Source: JBNJEA01 sp051745395
Lineage (GTDB): Bacteria; Desulfobacterota; Desulfobacteria; Desulfobacterales; Desulfosalsimonadaceae
Length of the DNA stretch: 6,950 bases
Direction of reading: 5' to 3'
Assembly (NCBI GenBank): GCA_051745395.1
Contig: JBNJEA010000149.1
Span: 1 to 6,950 of the forward strand
Position numbers and translations under genes: made by a program. Shown here piece by piece: positions 1-4,617 of this stretch. The notes beneath the pieces were generated by a model. It had not been told where the DNA came from, searched no databases, and was given only the letters and a program-made list of their open reading frames with translations. How positions within the stretch are numbered: position 1 is the stretch's first letter; every line of letters starts with the position of its first letter.

Positions 1-20
1 AAAATTGGAAATCCCGGAGG

Positions 21-86
21 GTTTCAGATTTTTAAATATAAATTGCTATAATCCTTTACAAAATCATTTTTTTAAAAATCTGAAAC
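21..86. repeat. Perfect 16-bp inverted repeat upstream of lepB
   Basis: The arm GTTTCAGATTTTTAAA at 21-36 is repeated as its exact reverse complement at 71-86, separated by 34 AT-rich bases. Pairing stops sharply at both ends (20/87 and 37/70 mismatch), and the flanks show no obvious target duplication. The spacer contains an extended -10 promoter. The repeat could be a two-site operator, a long hairpin, or a small non-autonomous mobile remnant; the sequence alone does not decide. The repeat itself is certain, its function is not. Confidence 0.8.
23..52 (+). promoter_or_regulatory. Candidate extended -10 promoter for the lepB operon
   Basis: A perfect TATAAT at 47-52 is preceded by TG at 44-45 (the TGn extended -10 motif). 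A weak -35, TTCAGA at 23-28, lies 18 bases upstream. Transcription would start near 59 and give a leader of about 137 nt before lepB. The -35 lies inside the left arm of the 16-bp inverted repeat, and the right arm falls just downstream of the predicted start, an arrangement that would suit repression. Assignment to lepB is inferred from orientation only. Confidence 0.5.
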
Positions 87-195
87 GCTCAATTTAGGTG
101 CCACAATGTGCTGCATGGCTGACAGGCGCCCCTGCAAGCCTCGCAGTATAGGGATATCAATATAAAATCAAAAGACGATTTTTTTCATCATCGCT

Positions 196-699
196 ATGCC
201 CGATTCAAACTCCCGTCTCACCCGTTTTCTGCTGCCCCGGACCGATCGGCGCTATTTGCTGCGGCTGTTGTTGGTGGCCCTGTGCGCATTCGTCATTTTC
301 AAATTCATCCTGATCCCGTTCCGGGTCCAGGGGGTCAGCATGGCGCCGACCTATCACCACGGGGACTTCAACTTCGGCTTTACCCTGCACTATACGTTTA
401 CGCCGTTAAAGCGACATGATATCGTGCTCATCCGCATGGCGGGAAGGGAAGTGATGCTGCTCAAACGGGTTGTGGGCCTGGCCGGCGAAACCGTCGCTTT
501 TAAAAACGGCACCCTCATAGTGGACGGCCGGCCCATAGACGAACCCTATGTAAAGGGCGAATGGGATTGGACGCTTTCGCCCCGGACCGTGGAAGGCGGC
601 CATGTATACGTGGTGGGCGACAACCGGCGGGTTTCCATGGATCGCCATGATTTCGGCCAGACACCGGTTTCGCGTATCGAAGGAGCGCCCCTATGGTAA
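196..699 (+). CDS. lepB: Signal peptidase I, compact single-TM form
   Basis: This is a membrane-bound serine protease of family S26 that would remove signal peptides from exported preproteins on the outer face of the inner membrane. The 167-aa protein has a basic N-terminus, one transmembrane segment (about residues 20-41) and then the catalytic domain. The nucleophile is S48 in GVSMAPT, and the general-base lysine is K90 in LLKRVVGLAGE. The C-terminal box is GDNRRVSMDRHDFG (141-154). It is much shorter than E. coli LepB (about 324 aa, two TM segments) and resembles minimal forms lacking the second cap domain. In the last box the usual DSR is DRH, so the conserved arginine is replaced by histidine. 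There is an in-frame stop at 163-165 and no other plausible ATG, so the start at 196 is preferred even though no clear Shine-Dalgarno precedes it. It overlaps the next gene by 7 bp. The family call is firm; a specialised substrate range is possible. Confidence 0.92.
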   Translation: MPDSNSRLTRFLLPRTDRRYLLRLLLVALCAFVIFKFILIPFRVQGVSMAPTYHHGDFNFGFTLHYTFTPLKRHDIVLIRMAGREVMLLKRVVGLAGETVAFKNGTLIVDGRPIDEPYVKGEWDWTLSPRTVEGGHVYVVGDNRRVSMDRHDFGQTPVSRIEGAPLW

Positions 700-1220
700 A
701 AACAAAATTCTTTCTGCTTGTTGCAGCGGTTTTGATGGCCGGTGCCGTCGCCTTTTTCTTTTTCTTTCAAAGCGATGCCCACCGGATCAAAAAACAGTTT
801 GCCCGGCTGGCCGAAACGGCGGAAAAAACCGAATCCGAAACCGAACTGGAAGCCGGCATCGCCGCCCGGCGCATCAGTTCCATGTTTGCCGAATCCTGCC
901 GGATCGAAGCACCGGGCCGCAATATCTCCGGCAATTTTGCGCCCAACGATATCGCCGCCTATGTCACAAACGCCCGACGGCAATATGACCGCATCGAAGT
1001 CGACTTTTTTGACATCGAGATTGAATTTCCCGAAGAAAAAAAGGCGTCGGTGTCTTTCACCGCCGCCTTTTCCGGCACCAAACCGAATACAAAAAGCACA
1101 AAAGACATCCATGAAATCGCCTGCCGGATGAAAAAAAACGAAGGAGACTGGGTGTTTTATGAAATCCGGGTGGTTTCCGTGCTGAAACGACAGGCTGCCA
1201 AAAGTTCCTTCAACTTTTGA
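693..1220 (+). CDS. Membrane-anchored NTF2-like domain protein
   Basis: This 175-aa protein has one hydrophobic N-terminal segment (about residues 5-25), which looks like an uncleaved anchor or signal. A short helical region (28-70) and a soluble alpha/beta domain follow. The domain ends in the strand pattern GDWVFYEIRVVSVLKR (151-166), typical of NTF2/SnoaL-like cone-shaped domains. That fold binds small ligands or serves as a protein module, and no catalytic residues can be assigned, so the function is unknown. The start is well supported: AGGAG at 681-685 lies 7 bases before ATG 693, within the end of lepB. The 7-bp overlap suggests translational coupling to the signal peptidase. The next gene begins next to the stop. 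The predicted location is the periplasmic face of the inner membrane. The NTF2-like assignment rests on overall pattern and is moderately secure. Confidence 0.8.
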   Translation: MVKTKFFLLVAAVLMAGAVAFFFFFQSDAHRIKKQFARLAETAEKTESETELEAGIAARRISSMFAESCRIEAPGRNISGNFAPNDIAAYVTNARRQYDRIEVDFFDIEIEFPEEKKASVSFTAAFSGTKPNTKSTKDIHEIACRMKKNEGDWVFYEIRVVSVLKRQAAKSSFNF

Positions 1221-1252
1221 CCGATGCGATGATATTTGATATGGGGGGGGTA

Positions 1253-1702
1253 ATGGCGAAGGATCAGGTGGAAAATCCCATGGACCCGGATATCAAATCC
1301 GCCATATATGAAGCGGTTGAAAAAGAACCGTTGGCACAGACCTTCCATATGGCGCTTGTCGAGATAGACCGGGGTTATTCGATGGTAAAAATGGCGTATC
1401 AGCCAGAGCAGATGGCCAATATCTATCAAAGGGCCCACGGCGGCGCCATTTACTGCCTTATCGACGAGGCCTTTGAAACCGCCAGCCAAACCCACGGCAC
1501 CATCGCCGTGGCGTTGAATGTGAATGTGACGTACGTGGCAAGCCCGGACACGGAAATCTTGCTCTTTGCAGAAGCCAGGGAAGTCAGTCGATCCCGTAAA
1601 ATCGCCAATTACGACATCAAGGTCAACGACGAAGACCATCAATTAATCGCCACCTGCCAGGCGGTGGCCTATCGTACCGAAAAACCGATCCCGTTTCTGT
1701 AG
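1253..1702 (+). CDS. PaaI-like hotdog-fold thioesterase
   Basis: This is a cytosolic hotdog-fold protein of the PaaI/YbgC-related acyl-CoA thioesterase type, expected to hydrolyse an acyl- or phenylacetyl-type CoA thioester; the substrate cannot be read from sequence. From ATG 1253 it is 149 aa, about the usual PaaI length. The signature is AHGGAIYCLIDEAFETAS: H62-G63-G64 sits at the start of the central helix and D71/E72 are the likely active-site acids. The following strands (IAVALNVNVTYVASP and ILLFAEAREVSRSRKIANYDIKV) match the family. The start is uncertain: the frame is open back to a TTG at 1217 that overlaps the previous stop, with further ATGs at 1229 and 1241. I chose 1253 because a run of eight G (1243-1250) can act as a ribosome-binding site and the extra residues do not look conserved. 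It is the third gene of the lepB operon. Confidence 0.82.
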   Translation: MAKDQVENPMDPDIKSAIYEAVEKEPLAQTFHMALVEIDRGYSMVKMAYQPEQMANIYQRAHGGAIYCLIDEAFETASQTHGTIAVALNVNVTYVASPDTEILLFAEAREVSRSRKIANYDIKVNDEDHQLIATCQAVAYRTEKPIPFL

Positions 1703-1839
1703 CGGCGGATCAAAGACGACAAAACAAATTACCGGGACCGATCGCCCGACGGCACGGAAACCATTGCAGTGAGCGGCCGTGCGGGCAAAAGGTCCGCGGC
1801 GGCAAAACCCTTCAGAAGCAACGAAGGCTTCCGGCGCCG

Positions 1840-1868
1840 TTGCATTGTGTGGATCCATGTTTTATTAT
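1840..1868 (+). promoter_or_regulatory. Candidate sigma70-like promoter for skp
   Basis: TTGCAT at 1840-1845 lies 17 bases upstream of TATTAT at 1863-1868. The -10 matches consensus at five of six positions and the -35 at three. Transcription from about 1875 would give a 115-nt leader carrying two hairpins before skp. A second copy of the -10 sequence (1877-1882) lies in the tandem repeat but has no good -35. This is the best candidate in the gap, though weak at the -35. Confidence 0.4.
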
Positions 1869-1883
1869 TCATGTTTTATTATT
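1856..1883. repeat. Tandem 14-bp direct repeat (two copies)
   Basis: CATGTTTTATTATT occurs twice in perfect tandem at 1856-1869 and 1870-1883. A shorter echo (GTTTTATTG) follows near 1887-1895. Each full copy contains TATTAT, so the unit repeats a -10-like element. It may be a slipped-strand duplication or a pair of protein-binding sites. Confidence 0.75.
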
Positions 1884-1935
1884 TGGGTTTTATTGCTTGG
1901 AGCCAAAGCAATGATCCAATTCAATGGCGTTTCGC

Positions 1936-1963
1936 GCACAAGAAATCCTTGTGCAATTTTTTT
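1936..1963 (+). terminator. Terminator-like hairpin just before skp
   Basis: GCACAAG (1936-1942) and CTTGTGC (1948-1954) form a perfect 7-bp stem with loop AAATC. AA and seven T (1957-1963) follow, the form of an intrinsic terminator. It ends only 13 bases before the skp Shine-Dalgarno, leaving no room for a separate downstream promoter. It therefore either attenuates skp transcription or ends readthrough from the lepB operon while skp starts upstream. A second small hairpin (ATTGCTT 1892-1898 with AAGCAAT 1906-1912) lies upstream in the same leader. Confidence 0.6.
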
Positions 1964-1989
1964 ATTCAACATGTAAAGGAGCAATTCAA

Positions 1990-2412
1990 ATGGCTACAAA
2001 AACCCTCAAAGTGCTTTTTCTCTGCCTGATCGCCGTATCTTTCACCATGGCGGCACCCACCGGCATCTTCGCAAGCGATGACGGAGACGCCAAAATCGTA
2101 TCCGTGGATCTCAACCGTATCATGCAGCAACATCCGGCCTTCCAGCAGGCCCGGCAGAAACTGCAGGGGGAAATGCAGCAGATGCGACAAAAAATGCAGG
2201 ACATGGGAGAGCAGGAACAAAGGGCTGCCCAGCAGGAGTTTCAGCAGCGCGGACAGGACTTGCAGGCCGAAGCCCGGGATGAAGTCAAAAAGGATGTCCA
2301 GAAGGTGGCCGATGAAAAAGGCTACGAGTTCGTCGTGGATTCAAACGCGCTGGTCGCGGGCGGTAAAGATGTTACCGACGAGGTGATCGAAGCGCTGGAG
2401 CTGGAAGAATAA
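1990..2412 (+). CDS. skp: OmpH/Skp-family periplasmic chaperone
   Basis: This is a Skp-like holdase that would bind unfolded outer-membrane proteins in the periplasm and guard them until insertion by the BAM complex. From ATG 1990 it is 140 aa. A signal peptide (about 1-29: basic start, hydrophobic core, cleavage near GIFAS-DD) is followed by KIVSVDLNRIMQQHPAFQQARQ, the OmpH-type opening strand and helix. A long Q/E/R-rich coiled coil (about 50-110) and a closing strand GYEFVVDSNALVAGG with a short helix complete it. AAGGAG (1976-1981) lies 8 bases before this ATG and decides the start; the frame is open upstream to 1924 but the extra residues would spoil the signal peptide. It is slightly shorter than E. 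coli Skp (about 160 aa). It is not next to bamA, lpxD or fabZ, its common partners, so it may be an extra paralogue. Confidence 0.9.
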   Translation: MATKTLKVLFLCLIAVSFTMAAPTGIFASDDGDAKIVSVDLNRIMQQHPAFQQARQKLQGEMQQMRQKMQDMGEQEQRAAQQEFQQRGQDLQAEARDEVKKDVQKVADEKGYEFVVDSNALVAGGKDVTDEVIEALELEE

Positions 2413-2488
2413 CCCTACATAAGAACTTTACAGTCAAAAGTTTTGTTTAAGTTATTGATTTTAAGAAGAAACCGTATTGTCTCTCGAA

Positions 2489-2557
2489 GTCATTCCCGCG
2501 AAGGCGGGAATCCAGAATAATCGGTGGGTTATAGATTCCTGCCTTCGCAGGAATGAC
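2489..2557. repeat. Extragenic palindromic (MITE/REP-like) element
   Basis: Two 24-bp arms (2489-2512 starting GTCATTCCCGCGAAGG, and 2534-2557 ending CGCAGGAATGAC) are inverted copies matching at 22 of 24 positions. Each arm is itself a hairpin: ATTCCCGC/GCGGGAAT in the left and ATTCCTGC/GCAGGAAT in the right. Elements of this form recur in many proteobacterial genomes and produce spurious peptides like VIPAKAGIQ and DSRLRGND; here VIPAKAGIQ and DSCLRRND can be read. It is probably a non-autonomous, transposase-mobilised repeat. It sits in the gap between convergent genes, a typical place. Confidence 0.85.
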
Positions 2558-2590
2558 AGAACTTTGGACTGTCGAGGAAATGATTGCGCT

Positions 2591-2631
2591 AAAATCCGGG
2601 TTTCAGTTTACACCGAAACCCGGATTTTTTT
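2591..2631 (+). terminator. Strong intrinsic terminator between convergent genes
   Basis: AAAATCCGGGTTTC (2591-2604) pairs perfectly over 14 bp with its complement at 2615-2628, around a 10-base loop. A seven-T run (2625-2631) overlaps the stem end on the plus strand. On the minus strand the stem is followed by TTTT, so it can also end transcription of the J-domain gene coming the other way. It lies 178 bases after the skp stop and 45 bases beyond the J-domain stop. Confidence 0.85.
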
Positions 2632-2675
2632 CTTTCGAGATACCCTCTCCTCTTATTTTCCCCACGATGCCGGAT

Positions 2676-3710
2676 TTACGATCCGGTATTTTTCCGATCT
2701 GCCTTTACGCGGCGCAGCAGGTCCTCAAAGGCCCGATTCAGGCGGATAAATCTTTCATGCCCGCCGCCCTGGTCCGGGTGGTGGTACTTGGCCATTTTCC
2801 GGTACTGCCGGGTGAGCGTCTTTACGGTCAGGGTCCCGATCTGGTTTTTATCGATATCAAGCTCCCCGGCCGCCTCATCAACCGACATGTTACGCCGCGG
2901 CTTCGCGGGCGGATTAAAGCCGTGATGGCGCCTTTTAAACTGCCACATCAGGTCCTGCATATAGTGGCTGCCCTCGAATTCACTGTCGAAAAACCAGCAG
3001 ACATACCGGATCAAATAGGGGTGCAAAGCGTCCGCCATCTCCAAGTCCGACCAAAAGGCGGCATCGGCATTTACCCGGCAGAGCTCTTCGAGAAAAAGCG
3101 CATCGACTTTGTCCTGGGGCAGCGCCTGGGGGAATTTTCTGGAAATCGGGCTGGAAAAATGACCGGGCACGTTAAAGATCACGAAAGCATAGTTCTTTTT
3201 TTCATGTTTTTTTAAAACCTGTTCCATTTCCATGAACTGCTGCTCGATTTCGTCGCGGGATTTGTCCAGCAGTTTCCGGTAAATCTTTTTGGGCACCAAA
3301 GCAATCCGGGACTGATCGAGTTCGCCGAAGCGCAGGTAATGCATGCGCCGCATGTCAAAAAGATGAAAGGACTCGGTTTCGCAGCGTTTTTTCTGTTCCC
3401 GGAGGCTTTGGCCCCGGCCGGGCGCAGGGCGTGTAAATTTTTCGATCACCCGGCGGGTTTCCGGATCGAGAAACGGCCACAACACCTTTTCCAAAACCTC
3501 GTTGTCCGGATAAACCCCCTTTTTTTCCAGGGCGTCACATAACGATTCATCAAAATAAAAGGCGTTGCCATTGTCCGGATAAACGATATATGCGCGCGGA
3601 TCACGCCCCAGGGCAACCAGGTCCCGGCTTCTGATCGTCTGTCCGTCAAAAAAGCTTTCCCGGATAAAATAATGCATTGTATTTTTAATGCGTTGTCGTG
3701 CCAGATACAT
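2676..3710 (-). CDS. Uncharacterised protein with C-terminal J-domain
   Basis: From ATG 3710 this is a 344-aa cytosolic protein. The last 65 residues hold a J-domain: helix II LTRQYRKMAKYH, then the HPD tripeptide (311-313), then QGGGHERFIRLNRAFEDLL as helix III. HPD is the element that stimulates Hsp70 (DnaK) ATPase, so a co-chaperone role is likely. There are no zinc-finger cysteines, G/F-rich linker or client-binding domain of classical DnaJ. The N-terminal 275 residues match no domain I recognise; they contain a likely helical stretch (about 145-172, rich in K/E/M/Q) and a hydrophobic strand (YAFVIFNVPGHF, 174-185). They may target DnaK to a particular client. The start is chosen because AGGTGA precedes ATG 3710 by about 8 bases; GTG 3722 (348 aa) is a real alternative and ATG 3677 a weaker one. 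The gene is monocistronic and divergent from sixA. Confidence 0.87.
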   Translation of the reverse strand: MYLARQRIKNTMHYFIRESFFDGQTIRSRDLVALGRDPRAYIVYPDNGNAFYFDESLCDALEKKGVYPDNEVLEKVLWPFLDPETRRVIEKFTRPAPGRGQSLREQKKRCETESFHLFDMRRMHYLRFGELDQSRIALVPKKIYRKLLDKSRDEIEQQFMEMEQVLKKHEKKNYAFVIFNVPGHFSSPISRKFPQALPQDKVDALFLEELCRVNADAAFWSDLEMADALHPYLIRYVCWFFDSEFEGSHYMQDLMWQFKRRHHGFNPPAKPRRNMSVDEAAGELDIDKNQIGTLTVKTLTRQYRKMAKYHHPDQGGGHERFIRLNRAFEDLLRRVKADRKNTGS

Positions 3711-3770
3711 TGAAAATCTCACCTGTCCTATCCTATGATTTTTATCGGCATACTTTCCCGTTACTTTCTC

Positions 3771-3798
3771 ATCATAAGAATGCCTGTAAAAAAGACAA
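3771..3798 (-). promoter_or_regulatory. Candidate promoter of the J-domain gene
   Basis: On the minus strand TTGTCT (3798-3793) is followed after 16 bases by TATGAT (3776-3771), matching the sigma70 consensus at four and five positions. Transcription would begin near 3764, about 54 nt before the ATG. It is back to back with the sixA promoter. Confidence 0.5.
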
Positions 3799-3812
3799 TC
3801 CTTGAAAGGATT
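3797..3812. promoter_or_regulatory. 16-bp palindrome between divergent promoters (candidate operator)
   Basis: AATCCTT (3797-3803) and AAGGATT (3806-3812) are exact inverted copies with a 2-bp spacer GA. The palindrome occupies the gap between the two predicted -35 boxes and touches both, so one dimeric regulator bound here could affect both genes. The palindrome is seen directly; the operator role is inferred. Confidence 0.5.
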
Positions 3813-3840
3813 TGAACAATGCCCTTATTAAACTTATGAT
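3812..3840 (+). promoter_or_regulatory. Candidate promoter of sixA
   Basis: TTGAAC (3812-3817) and TATGAT (3835-3840) are separated by exactly 17 bases, matching the sigma70 consensus at four and five positions. Transcription would start near 3847 and give a short leader ending in a very strong ribosome-binding site (AAAAGGAGGAGG, 3867-3878). Confidence 0.6.
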
Positions 3841-3883
3841 TTAGAAAAAGAATCAAAAGCCGACTTAAAAGGAGGAGGACCAT

Positions 3884-4342
3884 ATGGCACTTTATCTCGT
3901 TCAGCACGGCAAAAACCTTTCCAAGGAGATCGATTCCGACCAGAGCCTGTCCGAAGAAGGACAATCCGAGGTCCGGCGGATCGCCGAAACCGCGAAATCC
4001 TATGGCATAATCGTCGGCGCCATCCGGCACAGCGGCAAGAAACGGGCACAGCAAACCGCCGAAATCTTTGCCGAGTATCTGGGCGTAACCGATGTGCAGG
4101 CAGCCGAAGGATTGAAGGCATTAGACGATGTCACCGAAAAGGCGAAAGAAATCAATCCCGGCCAGAGCCTCATGCTGGTGGGCCACCTGCCCTTCATGGA
4201 ACGGATGGCCTCCTATTTGACCACGGGATCGCCCGACTACACGGTTTTCAAATTCCAAAACGGCGGCATCGTCTGCCTGGAACAATTGCCGGAAAAAACA
4301 TACTGGGCCGTTAAATGGGCGTTTATGCCGAATATCGAATAA
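3884..4342 (+). CDS. sixA: SixA-like phosphohistidine phosphatase (QHG variant)
   Basis: This histidine-phosphatase-superfamily protein of 152 aa has the compact size of SixA, which dephosphorylates phosphohistidine on signalling or phosphotransfer proteins such as HPt domains. The catalytic loop is LVQHGK, with nucleophile H8. The second segment is IRHSGKKRAQQTAEIF with R54, and the third is LVGHLPFMERMASYL with H101, the second catalytic histidine. The family's RHG is QHG here, so the arginine that binds phosphate next to the nucleophile is missing; H8, R54 and H101 remain. It could be an active variant or have altered substrate use. The start is certain: an AAAAGGAGGAGG ribosome-binding site ends 5 bases before ATG 3884. 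It stands alone, divergent from the J-domain gene. No phosphorelay gene is in view, so the partner is unknown. Confidence 0.88.
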   Translation: MALYLVQHGKNLSKEIDSDQSLSEEGQSEVRRIAETAKSYGIIVGAIRHSGKKRAQQTAEIFAEYLGVTDVQAAEGLKALDDVTEKAKEINPGQSLMLVGHLPFMERMASYLTTGSPDYTVFKFQNGGIVCLEQLPEKTYWAVKWAFMPNIE

Positions 4343-4415
4343 ATGTTCGCCTTTTTCCGGCTTGCCCTCTTCGCCCCCTTTGTCCCCTGGCTCCAAAAAA
4401 TTCGGGCGGGGGCGA

Positions 4416-4435
4416 AGGCGGCATCGCCTCTGTTT
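4416..4435 (+). terminator. Weak possible terminator after sixA
   Basis: AGGCG (4416-4420) and CGCCT (4425-4429) form a 5-bp GC-rich stem with a GCAT loop, followed by CTGTTTT. An overlapping alternative stem (GGCGA 4411-4415 with TCGCC 4424-4428) is possible. The T-run is short, so this is only a candidate. No other terminator is visible in the 275-bp gap 4343-4617. Confidence 0.3.
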
Positions 4436-4463
4436 TCCCTCCGTTTCCTCCCCCCAAAATTGA

Positions 4464-4492
4464 TTGATAATTTAGATAAATTCTGGCATATT
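4464..4492 (+). promoter_or_regulatory. Possible promoter of the barrel/acyltransferase pair
   Basis: TTGATA (4464-4469) lies 17 bases before CATATT (4487-4492). The -35 matches five of six consensus bases and the -10 four. It would give a leader of about 120 nt. The leader contains TGATCAG twice, at 4536-4542 and 4559-4565, spaced 23 bp apart, which could be regulator-binding sites. The assignment is tentative. Confidence 0.3.
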
Positions 4493-4617
4493 TCTCGTTT
4501 TGAAAAAATCACTCCCGCTCAATTGAGTCAGCATATGATCAGGGAAACTTTGCGGATTTGATCAGATATCGACTTGTCAAAATCGATTTATCACAGCACA
4601 GGAAAAGGATATAGGCC

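Noticed and set aside
21..86. Integron attC site
   Set aside because: The arms lack the GTTRRRY/RYYYAAC core sites, and no integrase or cassette array is present.
546..1112. 188-aa open frame on the minus strand
   Set aside because: It is the antisense shadow of lepB and the NTF2-like gene, is F/G-rich and has no recognisable domain.
1769..2029. 86-aa open frame in the gap before skp
   Set aside because: It crosses the tandem repeat and the hairpins, overlaps the skp start and has no domain or convincing ribosome-binding site.
2477..2749. 90-aa frame beginning with VIPAKAGIQ-like residues
   Set aside because: This is the well-known spurious translation of an extragenic palindromic element, not a gene.
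2553..3215. 220-aa open frame on the plus strand
   Set aside because: It runs antisense to the J-domain gene, which has the HPD motif and a ribosome-binding site, and it begins inside the palindromic repeat.
4484..4500. Possible sigma54 -24 element (TGGCAT)
   Set aside because: No TTGC-type -12 box occurs at the required spacing.
4343..4561. 72-aa frame starting immediately after the sixA stop
   Set aside because: It has no ribosome-binding site of its own, low-complexity composition and no family resemblance. Translational restart is possible but unsupported.
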